Assembly (NCBI RefSeq): GCF_036324505.1
Contig: NC_086350.1
Location: 14,698,032 to 14,762,031 of the forward strand
DNA: 64,000 bases
Source: Eleginops maclovinus
Lineage: Eukaryota; Chordata; Actinopteri; Perciformes; Eleginopidae
Direction: 5' to 3'
The notes under the pieces were generated by a model. That model saw only the letters and a program-made list of their open reading frames with translations, had not been told where the DNA came from and made no database searches. Shown piece after piece: positions 14,470 through 28,819 of the stretch (its first letter is position 1; every line of letters starts with the position of its first letter). Position numbers and translations under genes: made by a program.

Positions 14470-15269
14470 CAGGGTTGCGGTCGAATTGTCAGTTTAGCTT
14501 AGGAAGGTTCCTAATGGAGTGAAATGACCCGGATGTACCCAAGTGGCAGCCATGATAAGAGCTGTTCGAATTCTCTAGATGATAGGAAAGGAGCTCTGAA
14601 ACTTCATTTATAAGCTCCTTTAGCTTAGGAAACACTGGACCTTCCGTTACGAAAGGAAAGGGGAAAATGTTGTCCCACAATGCCTTGCAACTTCTACCGT
14701 GACAAAACATTCGGCCGTTCACGGAAACAGCTGATCGTGATGGAGAAATGCATTTCATGAAAGTTACAGTGCTTATTAAGCAGTTTAAAACGTATGCCGT
14801 AACCTGCTAAAGTGCTTTGTTTTGAATGTTCATCACTATATTAATCAAAAGGAGAAATATGAACGTCACTTTTGAATTGAAATGATCAAATAAAGTCCAC
14901 ATTTCGCAGTGTTTGTCACAGGCATAAGTTTAACTTTCCTTTTTTATTTCCGTACAATTCTAATGAAGAATATACATTTCACTTTTGTCCACGTTCTTAA
15001 AGCATAAAACCATCAGAGAGCATTGTGCAAAGTAGATGCGCTGTCAGTAGTCCCACAGCAGACACATTAATAACGTCCTTCATCATAAACACGTGGGATA
15101 ATGTAAGTGCAGTCCAATTCTCTAAGCACTGCAGTCTCGTTGCCTGAGTCCTTTTGAATTCTCCTATCCACTACTCCTCAACCCCATGACGTTTCACGCA
15201 AAGGTCAAGGAATAGTAGATAGGAATAGACGATTGGAGCTGATTTTTGAACGATTCGACCGTACCCCTG
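14470..15269. mobile_element. putative non-autonomous DNA transposon
   Basis: The left end reads CAGGGTTGCGGTCGAAT. The reverse complement of the right end reads CAGGGGTACGGTCGAAT, agreeing at about 14 of 17 positions. Further in, both ends carry similar blocks (GTGAAATGACCCGG versus GTGAAACGTCATGGGG, and GATAGGAAAGG versus GATAGGAGAA), suggesting long decayed inverted repeats. The interior, which includes ORFs at 14489-14758 and 15194-15451, encodes nothing I recognise. No clean target-site duplication is visible, so the boundaries and superfamily are uncertain. Confidence 0.4.
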
Positions 15270-15816
15270 CTTTCACGCCTCTTCCCCATCACGGCATTCC
15301 TCAATGTGCCAGTCTTTGTCTTTCTCTGCAACTCTATCTGCGTTTGAGACCACTGACCACCTTTGACCGCAGACTGCCAGCGTTGCCTCTTTGGTTCTGT
15401 TTGCCAGTCCGGACTGCCTTTTTGTTGGCATCTATAAACCTGCCTATCCAAGTTAGAAAAGGTTCTTTGTGGACCAGCTTTCTGTATCTCTTCATCCCTT
15501 TTCAGCTATACGACCTGGTCATCCTGACCTTTGGTTTAGCCTTTTATAAAATGTCTATTTGACCAAATTTTGATAATAGAACAATGTTGTGTTCTATCAG
15601 TGCTTGAAAAGAGAGAACAACAACATCAGTGCAGCATTGCATGTGTTGTTGTGTGTTTGAGAAGAGGAAGAAGATTACACTGCTACCTGCTGAGTATTTT
15701 ATCACAAGCAACGACACATACTGTAATTGATTAAAGAGAAAGTAAGATTGGGGCGATGGTGAATGGAAACCATGCTAATCTCCAGCTGTTCATTTGACAG
15801 CTATGGCAGCACAAGA

Positions 15817-16031
<215 letters not shown>

Positions 16032-16327
16032 TCCTCATGCACAGATCCTAGGGCTCTGCATGACCTTAGAGTACTTCAATGACACATGAACAAACCTCCC
16101 AAAACACTTGGTTAAGCTATTGCCAAGGTCCTCTTTTCAAGCATCTTATAAAGAAGAAGGCATATCTTCAGAGCCCCCTGCCCTCGCTGTAACCCCTTGT
16201 CCTTCATGCCATCCAATCTTTGGCAGATGTTCTTTTTGCAGCATATGTGTTGTTCCCTCAAAAGATCGCACAAAACATCAGCTCTTCAGAAGTCCTGATG
16301 ACAGAGTAAACACCTGCGTGGTCTTAC

Positions 16328-16399
16328 CTTGGTGTGGAGCTTAGACAGCTGCTTCTCGTCCAGGTGAGCCTGAGTGTAGACACGTCTTTTGTAGCGGAA
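16328..16399 (-). CDS. shank3: shank3 coding exon 3 (end of SPN domain)
   Basis: The exon is 72 bases, phase 0 at both ends, and encodes 24 residues starting FRYKRRVYTQ and ending SKLHTK. It is bounded by a TTTCAG acceptor after a pyrimidine-rich stretch and by a CAAG/GTAAGA donor. It continues exon 2 (PYLE/FRYK) exactly as in SHANK proteins, forming the last part of the SPN domain before the ankyrin repeats. FRYKRR matches human SHANK3; as I recall them, SHANK2 has FRYKKR and SHANK1 has FRYKTR. LDEKQL is shared with SHANK1 and SHANK2. Because the length is a multiple of three, skipping would keep the frame. It is certain as a SHANK exon and probable as shank3. Confidence 0.92.
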
Positions 16400-18971
<2,572 letters not shown>

Positions 18972-19175
18972 CTCCAGGTAAGGTACAGGAGCGATGGATG
19001 GGAAGGGGTATTCCCTTAGCTGTCTCTCTTCATCCAGAAACTTGCCAGCCTTGCTGTTGTAGGCCGGCTGGAACAGGCCATAGTTGAGTACATCCTTCAG
19101 GCTCTGGTTGAGAGTACACAGGATCTGCTGCTTCGACAGCCAGATAGGAGCGTCCACATTGAATTTCATGCATTT
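18972..19175 (-). CDS. shank3: shank3 coding exon 2 (core of SPN domain)
   Basis: The exon is 204 bases, phase 0-0, and encodes 68 residues from KCMKFNVDAPIW to VPYLE. The acceptor is TCTCTGCAG after a strong pyrimidine tract and the donor is GAG/GTAGGT. Conserved blocks include LNYGLFQP and AGKFLDEER. The same 68-residue spacing occurs in human SHANK1, 2 and 3. By my recall about 48 of 68 positions match human SHANK2 and 41 match SHANK3. However, AP before the tryptophan, LN in CTLNQSL and AGKFLDEE are SHANK3-specific states, and VPYLE excludes SHANK2. The residues equivalent to human SHANK3 K22 and L68 are conserved. SPN folds like a Ras-association domain and contacts the ankyrin repeats. 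The unusually GC-rich human SHANK3 may explain its extra divergence. Confidence 0.95.
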
Positions 19176-22100
19176 CTGCAGAGACAAGAGCAAAGGAGGG
19201 CAGAAGGTTAGGCACATGCCAATTTTCTAAATATCACATATTGCACTTTAGTTGACCCTTAAACTGAAGGGTGATATTTTTTCATAAAGTCACCAAAATA
19301 CAACATCCAGGCACTAAAACATTTGCTGGAATATTAACAAGGTCCTCTTTAATTACATATGAATCTATTGAACTTTCCACTTCATACCCTTGGCAAAAAG
19401 CCAGGGCTTTTCTGTAATAAGCAACTCAGACACTAAAGGTGAGGCAGCATTTCACCATTAACCTTTACTTTTCACCAAATGTCATCCTGAAAGCAAGTGC
19501 TGGTTACCATAATAAGGTAAACAGAAGTGTAATATACGAAAAGGCTTTTATAGAAACACTCTTCTGACACCCATTTTTCTGCAACATAAACGTAGCTGTT
19601 CATTATTCATGCTCTAAAAATTAAGCTGGGTGATATTTAAGTGCTTCACAAATAGCTGCACTATGTCTCTCCAGTCATTAATAAAACAGTTCACAGGTTC
19701 TGCATCGATACTTGAGGGAAAACTGGGAAAAATACAATCAACTTATTATCTGCTGTGCTTTAATAAACAACTGAATATGTGTTATATAAACTGAGATAAA
19801 ACCTTTGGGGAAATCTGTTCTCCATAAACGACTGATATGAGTAAATGAGATAAAGGTTGGTTAACTGTTAACTGAACCACATAAATTCAACACTTGAAAT
19901 AAATTACTTTGCTGTTTTCCACTCCAGAGTGTAAAGGACTATGGGAAATGTGAATAAGCAGAACACCTCCCTCTAGCTGAGAGACATAGAGGGAAAAAAA
20001 GAGAGTGCAAAATCCACAAGTATTAAATCTATCACGAATGCCTGCAGTATTGATTTGCTCCCTCAACTCTATCCTGAGTTTCTGACACTAAGACACAAAA
20101 ATCACATATTATCACAACAGCACAGCCCAACTAAGAACAATATGCGAATTGCCAGCAGCACACACTGACTGGAACATTGGTGCAGTGCGCGCAAAGATAC
20201 AACATGCAGGGTTTGAATTATGAAATGTTCATAAACAAAAATGCATGACGTAAACGATGTCTTTGTTAAGACTAGGATTAAACGTTTATTAAAATAACAC
20301 ATACAGTACACACTATAGTAAAGGGGCAAAGCCAAGAAGTACCAAATATTGTCAGTCATTCAGGAGCTGTTAATTAGTAATTAGGTTGTTGACGTAAATA
20401 CGTTTGAATATTCAACACATCAGCACGGATTTCACACATAAAAAGAGAGATGTTTTGATCATGAAGTATGTTCACAGGTCCCAGAAGATATTAACATTTG
20501 ATACATCTGACAGTATCGTGTGCTCAGTAGTGACAATTAATGCACTGAGCTGAACCGAGAGCAGTGTGCTTTAATATTAATGCTGTTATTCAAGTAACGT
20601 TTGTTTTTTTAAGGGATCAAGACAACATCCCCTCTACAGACTGGCTGGTTCACATTCAGAAGAAGTTGAGCTCTTATTGCAGATGGCCAACCTCATCGGT
20701 TTTATAGGAATAATGCCAAGAGGACTAGGTGAACAACGCTAGCCTTGTAACCATACGATGATATGATTTACCTTATTGACTAAAGGGCAGCAGATGAAAG
20801 GCAATCGTTTCCTCCTTCAGGACACAATAGATAAGGATGCCGTTATAAAGTCAGCGTGACATGCTATCATCTAATAATTCACTGATTGGTTGATTAGTAT
20901 CTGATTGGGCTAATTCTCTATCTGAAGTAAAAAACACTTAAACAATATACTGTAGGAAACTGCTGCACTGTTCCTGTCTGTACAGTAGCTGCTGAGAAAA
21001 GGCTTTGTTGTATCATGTAGCTCCATTTTTTAGGCCTTCCAGAAACACATTCCCCCCCAGCAAAAGAACAAACAAATGGGATCAGCCTGTCATCAAACCT
21101 GTGCTCCGAACAGGATGTGCCTATACTTTTGGACATCAGTATCATAAGGATCTGATGATAATAGGCCTGTTTGTCAAGTAGTTTTATAGCTTTGCCTTTG
21201 TTGTTTTATTGTACAACTCCACTGTTTGCTTTTCAACACTACCCTTTTTGTGATCTTTTAAAGTAATGTTAATATTGATGGCTGCAATTTTTTCATCTGA
21301 GGAGTAGTATCAATCAACCCAAACAGTGTTTAAGATTATTCAAAAGAATGCAGGGGTCTGTGTTTATGCAAAAAGATGCCAATAAACACATCCTAACTAT
21401 CCTGTGCTGCCGAGTCTGTGAAGTACTTTTACTGTCTACTTGAAAACCTGTGGGAACACAAGCAGAAGGAAGATGTTTTCCCAAAACCTAACAAAACTAA
21501 CATCAAATATAGCTTTGAAAAAAGCTGCATCTTCACTTCAGCTGGGCTGTCTTTCTCATTACAGTGAGAGATGGTGGAGAATTGGCCAGACTTCAAGCTT
21601 CAGCCCAAGAGGGCCACTTGGGACAATCTTGCTTAAAAAAGGGGGATTTTGTCATCTACACACAACCATCAAAGAATGTTTAATTAAAGCTGAATATCTG
21701 GTTTGGATTTGGTTTTTAACAACAAGACTTTGATGCTTACCTATCACTTATTTCCCACTTTGTTAACCACAAGCACATTTATAGAGAGTGTCTGACAAAA
21801 AACTAAAACCATGGTACTGTAACAAGCCTTCTAATGTTAAAATGTCCTTGTGTGGTGTAATCACCGTGTAGGACATTCACAGCTAGCAATGTCACTTTCA
21901 AAAATGACTTATTACAAAAGTGAAAACAGACATTGTAGAAAAACAACAACAGGCACTGCTGTGGATAGTAAGCAGTAACACAAATGTTTTAACATAAATG
22001 ACTGTCTTGGAGTTGTATGCCTCCTTCAGCTAGTTAAATTGCAGGTAAGGTCTGTCCAATCTAATCAGTTCTCTACTGAGTCCAAGTGGATGTCCGTGAT

Positions 22101-23391
22101 AATTAAAGAAATAAAATCCTTCAAGGCGTTCCTGCGATATATATAGCATTTAGGATAATAGGATGGACATGTAGACATCTGGACCTATTGTGTAGAAACA
22201 TTGAAAGTATGAAATAAGTCTGTTTTAATAAGGCGTTCTGCTCTGCTTTTTACTTTTGTCTGTCATTACAGATAACAAAATATAATTTCTTACACAAATA
22301 AGAAATAAATAAAGCCTTTTCATTGACTCATGATGGGAAGGCAAAGGGAACAATTATTGTGCTGAATACATTTTCACTTTCACTAATGCTCTAACAAAAT
22401 GCAATTAGGTTTTAGTTGTATACTGTAAGAAAATAATCAGTCCGTCTATTCATCTGCTGGGCTTGGAAAGAGAAACCTCTTTGCCCTCACGTCTCGTTTA
22501 ATGCCAGCACCTCTTCTGACCGGTTTGTAGTTCTGCTGACACTGTTTTGGTAATAAAGGAAGCGCCGGCAGTAAAACGTACAATTAAAGGCATTACACTA
22601 ATCACAGTTTCATGTTGGTGCTTAATGCTAACCCAAAGATTATCCTATTAAGGACCAGCTCATCCAAATCAGAGCAGAGGTAGTCATATTGCACATTAAT
22701 ACTTGAATCACCCAGTATATGTGACAGGTTCTTTTTTAGACCCAACTATCACCTAGTAATAAAATGTACTGTTATGTGTATGTGTCAACTTCATCTGGAT
22801 AAAGAATGTGTGATACACAATACAACATGTAAACTGTATTCAGTGCCAGATTGCTTTATCTACTTTTGAAGCCTTGAATAAAATCTGTTAAATAAGTTAA
22901 AGCCTCTAGGTGAAATGCTTAACATGAAAAATTGTAGTTTTTTTATAGTCAACGGTTGAGCAATCTCTGTTTATCTGGCACATAGACAGATTGTCAAGGT
23001 AAGGCTGAGGCAATATGCAATCACTTTATTCACTCGAAAAAACCGAGGCCACATCCCATATCTTAAGATAAATCCTCTGAAACACATCAGATTTACACAT
23101 CCCATTTTTGAGCCACATTAAAATAATGACAAAAACAAACATTATGTTCTGGAAAAGGTCCAATCCACACAGAGAAAAAATAACTTCTAAACAGTTACAG
23201 TTATGTAAATATTCCTAACCCTCAAACAAATTCCATTAGCTCTTCTATTAACAGTAAGTTTTCTCCATTTGATTATATAAGTTATTTTACCAGAAGAGTG
23301 GAACTTTACCGTTTAGTTTTAGCAGGTTATGCCAGTGTACACACAAATTGAGCAGTAATGATTCCAATAACAATGTTCCTTATCTCATATC

Positions 23392-24025
23392 AAACACAAT
23401 CAAAACCATCGAGAGCATCTTCTCCACTTGCATCTGAGTCTGGTACGGAAACTGCACTGTTAAGGACCAGAAATCACTGCAGAGGGGGGGTGAAGATCGC
23501 CCAACGCATCATCAAGAGGCCACTCCCCTCCATAGCCTCAGTCTACGAGAAGCGGTGCCTGCGAAGGGCACGGGAAATCATAAGAGACTCTTCTCACCCC
23601 AACCATGCATTGTTTATCCCCCTTCGTGGCACTCGCTCTGGGACATGCTACCGCAGCCTCCCGGGTAGAACCAATAGGACCACGCATTTTCTTCCCTTCA
23701 GCAGTTAGACTGCTAACAATGAACCCCTCGCTGTGTCACACTGCCTAGTGTTATTGTGTGCTGTGAGCATTGATCTTTGCACACATACTACTGCATACTG
23801 TATATACGCCTCAGTGTATTTATTTATTTATATTTATACTTCATACCCTTACTAAGATATTTGTAGAGCGCATTTATTTATTTTATTTTGTACAGACTGC
23901 TGATAGATGTGTAAATAACTGAGTGTTTGCACTCTGGTTAGACTTTCTTAATTTCGTTACACTCTGCTTGCATTATGTAATGACAATAAAGTAATCTAAT
24001 CTAATCTAAAAAACACAATCAAAAC
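23392..24025 (+). mobile_element. 5'-truncated L2-like LINE with perfect TSD
   Basis: The element body spans 23407-24010. It is flanked by identical 15-base direct repeats AAACACAATCAAAAC at 23392-23406 and 24011-24025, which are target-site duplications. The body opens inside the last part of ORF2: about 100 codons run open to a TAG at 23706-23708 and include KIAQRI, SVYEKRCLRRAREI and RDSSHPNH. These match the C-terminal region after the RT in fish L2-like LINEs. A 3' untranslated region follows, with TTTATTTATTTATATTTA and a terminal ACAATAAAGTAATCTAATCTAATC tail. The severe 5' truncation is typical of target-primed reverse transcription. Perfect TSDs and an unbroken frame point to a young insertion. 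Confidence 0.88.
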
Positions 24026-25387
24026 AACTTCACTTTATCACAGAATATACAGCAATAACCAATGCTGATAATCAGAGAAATGCTCTTCCCGTACATCTTG
24101 CACACATTTACCCTCACTTTTTCAAGCTAATTGTACAGGTGTGAATGAAGCACTGTAAGGTTTATCTGTATCAGGCAAAGTTCACAAATCAACTTGAATA
24201 GCATGTGCTTTTTTCCCGTAACTCTGGAAATGAGATATTATTTTGGCATTGTCTTAAAATTATTGATTTGATTCACATTGATCAAAAGTTTTCTAGAGCA
24301 TCAAGAGTAAACCAGATTCATTCATCTTTTAGAGGTTAATATTTGATGGTTTCGAGCCAAATCAAACTTGGACAGGCTGTTAAAGCAAAGAGTGACGAAT
24401 AATGACGAGAACAATAGTGAAAGAAATAAATCGGACACGGGTGCAGTGGAGTAGATGATTATTGGAGTCTAGCAAGCAAGTGTATAATAAGTCATACTCA
24501 TTTAAAAGATATAGGGACATGTGAAAGGCTGTAAGTATAAGCCACACATCCAATAGGTGTATTAAATGTTTTCAGTAAGAGTTTTATGTAGCAAATACAG
24601 GACCAAAAACACTATCATGTAATGTAGCTAAAAACACAGTTGATGATGATGATCACAGCTTGTCCTTAATACTTGGTAAAAAATCTTAAATAACAGGTGG
24701 ATGACGTAAACCCATCTCCAATGACTGTAGCTGAGGGTAGAACACTCTGATGGCATTCACCAAAAACAAAGGTTTTGGGAAATACAAAGCATCAGTTACA
24801 CAAGCTTTGTACTGCTGCTTTTACAATTGGCAACTCATGCTTGACTGGCATACCCAATGTGTTCATTATGCAGTGAAACCAAAATTAAGTCTGCACTATT
24901 TAAGGTTTAAAAGTGAATCGTTATTGTGAACGGAATAATTCAGAGATCTGGGCCTCTCCACAGGTAATTGACTTGAGGTTTACATCTCCCTGTCTTTTCT
25001 CTGCTTGTCTCGGTTCTCCAGTTCTTTTATTTAGCTGCTGTGCTCCACACATGCACAGACACTAACATTCAAATGAATGGACATGTCTATCACGGTTTGG
25101 CTGTGGATTCTTGGTGCCATTGAAAACAATGGTCTTCCGTCACACAGAGGTCTAAATAAAGGCGATGAATGAATCTCTTTTTTTTTTTTTTTCCTCCTGA
25201 GTCGTGCCTTTGAACTGCAATGCAGAGCCAGCCAGACTGGATATAACATTCAAAGCATGAGAAAGAGCGTGAGTGCAGTGAAAGGAAAACAAATGGAGAG
25301 ACTGAATCAGAGAGAGACAAGGAGCAATATAGTGAAAAATACCTTACACTCTATGAAAGAGAGAGTACAATTACAAAGTATGCATAT

Positions 25388-25427
25388 AAGTGTGTGTGTG
25401 CGTGTGCATGTGCGTGTGTGTGTGTCT
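25388..25427. repeat. short imperfect (GT)n tract
   Basis: GTGTGTGTGCGTGTGCATGTGCGTGT-type degenerate dinucleotide repeat. A run of 14 T lies about 200 bases to its left, near 25178-25191. Confidence 0.8.
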
Positions 25428-27169
25428 GACTGCTGATAGTCCAACAACCAAAGCATTTAGTGGAACCGAGTATTAGAGAGTATTAGGTGAAAATAAAACG
25501 TCTTTCCACAAAATAAGTTGCAACTCTTCTTACAAACTTTGGGGATTATTAAACTGCATAACAGTCAACACTTCTCTTTTATGGTACAGTACTGTAAGTA
25601 AAGATTCATTTCCACATCACCTACACCAGATGGCAGGAGGCTATGCATTGTTACAGTTTGAATATCTGTTTTCTATGAGGATGTCAGTTTCAGACATTAT
25701 TAACTTATGATAAATACAAGTGGTGGTAGAAACCATTGATTAACTTAAACAAGTGACCATTTCAAACGTTAGGTATTTAAAAATGCATTTTAGAGGAAAG
25801 GCTGATACTGCTACACAATTCTAAAGATAAGACCATGCGGCTCTATTAAAAATTGCCACTTCTTTTTGGATGAATTGGAACAGACCATCGGTCCTGAGGA
25901 TATTGAGTAATATTAAAACTCTTGCAAATGTCATTGTCGAATAGATGTTTAATTGTGAACAGTGTGACCTGTGTGTTCTTGCTTACCGTCTTTTACAAGT
26001 GATAGTTTTCATTTTATTGACTGGTGAATTACCCAAAAAAAACAATTGTGTGGAAAGGGTTTGAAGTAGCATGGCGCTAGATGTACATGGAACCACCATG
26101 TGGAGCATGTAAAACAACAGGCAGATAGGCAAGTACTATTTTGATGTCAAGAAAACGAACGCATTGCAAAACCCCATGTTGCAGTTTGCACAACCAAGGA
26201 AAAAACCCTTAAGAGTTTATTTGTAAATGCCTTAAAAGAAGGCTATAAAAAAGTAAGGCTGCTGTTGTGACAATAGTTATTTGTTACTCCAGCCCTAGGT
26301 AACGATGGTTGAAGTTGGTACGCTGCTGCAGGTCGTAATTAGCAACAGGCACTTTGACTAGTAAAAGCAGCACAGGTGTAATCAATCAGCTTAACGATAA
26401 CCCATAAAGTGTTCAGGTAAGGTGAGTCGGAGAGTAAGCATGCACAATACCTGTAACTGACTCCTTTTGCACTCAATGGACTGCAGCCATCATTGGTGTT
26501 TTTGTATTCCACCTGGGCCTTTGCTGCCTCGACAAGTCAGAATGTCTTCCATAAATTACCTGAATTACTGTTTATAGACTACCTCTGCACCAGCAGTTTA
26601 CAAATAAATCACTTATAAGCTAATTGTACTGGAGAAACATCAGCTTCAAAGTTTGATCATCTTATTTGGGCCAGTGAATAATGGTTATATATTAATCAGC
26701 TCAACTTGTTACAATAAGCCTGTCACCAAATTTTACAAAATGTTTGATCCCTGAGGACACACAGAGTTCATGTGAGTTAATACACTTAGAACTCAAACTT
26801 CCCTGAAAAGCCCATCCTCTGTAGTGTGTTTAACCATGTGTTGCTGCATTCTTCTACTATAAGCGCTGATACTGGGTGTAACAATGGAACAGCAGCAAGT
26901 AAAGAAGAAACCCGACACAATCGTAGAATCAGGTGACTGATCTGTCATGGTTCTCATTCTGAATGCTGGCAGACAATAACATGCTACGGTACAGCACGAA
27001 TGCCCACATATTAAAGATGGATTCTTTAAGAGCTGAAGTTATTATTTGATAAATTAAGAGTTAACCCTAAGAAAAAGAATAGTTTAATATTTTGACAATC
27101 GATTAATAGTTTATGTCACTTTTCAAGAAAATTGTGCACAATTTCAAATGTTTTGCTTTCTCTGCCATA

Positions 27170-28819
27170 CAGTGGTATGCAAAAGTTTGGGCACCCCTTA
27201 GGAAAACCACTGCATCAGTTTGTCACTTGCTGAGCTTTTGAAGCAGCAACTTCATTTTAACATATGTTATACCTTATGGTAACAGAAACATCTCAGTAGT
27301 GAAATAACTTTTATTGGTCAAACAGAAACATGTTTATGTGCATTCAAACAAAAATAGGCATGTGCATAAATTTGGGCACCCCTAAGAAATAATTCCATTA
27401 ATATTTAGTATTGCCTCCTTTTGCTGCAATAACGGCCTGTAGACGCCTCCTGTAGCCACAGACAAGTCCCTTAAGCCTGGCAGGTGGTATTTTGGCCCAT
27501 TCTTCCACACAAAACGTCTCCAGTTCAGTCAGGTTTCTTGGCCTCCGTGCATGGACAGCCTTCTTCAAATAAATCCATACATTTTCAATGATGTTAAGGT
27601 CTGGGGACTGGGATGGCCATTCCAGAACATTGTACCTGTGCTTCTGCATGAATTCCTTGGTGGATTTTGATCGGTGCTTAGGATCATTGTCCTGCTGAAA
27701 AATCCAACCCCGGCGTAGCTTCAACTTTGTGACTGACTCTAGAACATTCTTGTCAAGAATCTCCTGGTACTGTAAGGAATTCATGTGGCCCTCAACTTTA
27801 ACAAGTTTTCCAGTACCTGTGCTAGCCACACAGCCCCATAACATGATAGATCCTCCACCAAATTTTACAGTGGGCAACAAGTTCTTTTCATTGAATGCAG
27901 TGTGTTTTTTTCGCCATGCATACCTGTTCATGTTATGACCAAATAACTCAATCTTGGTCTCATCTGACCACAGTATTTTGTTCCAAAATGCTTCTGGCTT
28001 GTCCAGATGTGCTTTTGCATACCTCATGCGACTCTTCTTGTGATTAACACTCAGGAAAGGCTTTTTGCACATCACCCTTCCAATGAGCTCTTCCTGGTGC
28101 AAAGTACGCTGGATTGTGGAACGGTGAACAACTACACCATCAGCAGCCAGATGTTGTTGTAGTTCTCTGGAGGTGGTCTGTGGCTTCTCTGTGACCATTT
28201 TCACCATCCTTCGCCTGTGCCTTTCCCCTATTTTTGTCGGCCTACCACATCTTTCCTTCACACGGACTGTTCCTGTGGCCTTCCATTTCACAACTACGTT
28301 TCTGACTGTGGAGACAGACAGTTTAAACCTGTCAGATAATTTTTTGTACCCTTCTCCTAATTTATAATGTTGGATTATCTTAGCTTTCAGGTCAGTGGAG
28401 AGTTGTTTTGAGGTCCCCATCTTGCCACTCCCTAAGAAAGAACCTAGGCCAGGCACAGCCAGCTATTACCTATGTTAAATAGCCTTTTTCATGATTGGTT
28501 CCACCTGTCTTTGTAATTGAAGGTCTAATGAGCTAATCAAAGCAATTTTGTGCAGCAACCTGTCAGCTATAAATCCGTACAGGTGTTGAAATGAATGCTA
28601 TTTATAAGGGTGCCCAAACTTTTGCACATCCCATTTTTTGCATTTTATTTTATTATAAAAAAACTATGTAATGCTACCCTAAGAATTTTGGTCTGGAAAA
28701 CACTAAAACGTCTACATCTTTGTAGGAAAACAAATGTTGTTGCTGTGATCTTCTATTATAAAGGAAAAGCAAATTGTCATGAAATCTCAGAGGGGTGCCC
28801 AAACTTTTGCATACCACTG
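27170..28819 (-). mobile_element. Tc1/mariner (Tc1-like) transposon, apparently complete
   Basis: The element is 1650 bp, flanked by TA dinucleotides (27168-27169 and 28820-28821), the Tc1/mariner target duplication. The outermost 29 bases (27170-27198 and 28791-28819) are perfect inverted repeats starting CAGTGGTATGCAAAAG. A second, similar motif, TTTGGGCACCCCT-type, recurs internally at 27361-27383 and, inverted, at 28608-28628. Each end therefore carries two direct repeats within an inverted repeat of about 213 bases, the IR/DR layout known from Sleeping Beauty-like Tc1 elements. One uninterrupted transposase gene lies between. It is inserted in shank3 intron 1 in the sense orientation. 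Matching ends and an open transposase argue for recent activity. Confidence 0.95.
27398..28420 (-). CDS. Tc1-like transposase, intact (DD34E)
   Basis: The frame encodes 340 residues, the usual Tc1 length, from an ATG giving MGTSKQLS to a stop after GGNTKY. An in-frame ATG 12 codons upstream (28456) exists, but MGTSK aligns with the MGKSKELS-type start of the family. Residues 1-110 form the paired-like DNA-binding region of two helix-turn-helix units, with a GRPT linker at 59-62 in place of the usual GRPR. The catalytic domain carries D153 ([11 protein letters not shown]), D244 (FQQDNDPKH) and E279 (SPDLNIIENVW), with exactly 34 residues between the last two. A glycine-rich GGGSIMLWG box lies at 188-196. 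The enzyme would cut and paste the element at TA sites in the nucleus. No stop or frameshift is visible, so it may be functional. Expression from its own promoter or from the shank3 transcript is unknown. Confidence 0.93.
   Translation of the reverse strand: MGTSKQLSTDLKAKIIQHYKLGEGYKKLSDRFKLSVSTVRNVVVKWKATGTVRVKERCGRPTKIGERHRRRMVKMVTEKPQTTSRELQQHLAADGVVVHRSTIQRTLHQEELIGRVMCKKPFLSVNHKKSRMRYAKAHLDKPEAFWNKILWSDETKIELFGHNMNRYAWRKKHTAFNEKNLLPTVKFGGGSIMLWGCVASTGTGKLVKVEGHMNSLQYQEILDKNVLESVTKLKLRRGWIFQQDNDPKHRSKSTKEFMQKHRYNVLEWPSQSPDLNIIENVWIYLKKAVHARRPRNLTELETFCVEEWAKIPPARLKGLVCGYRRRLQAVIAAKGGNTKY

Noticed and set aside
27729..28367. Plus-strand ORFs at 27729-27938 and 28173-28367
   Set aside because: They are antisense to the intact Tc1 transposase and have no independent support.
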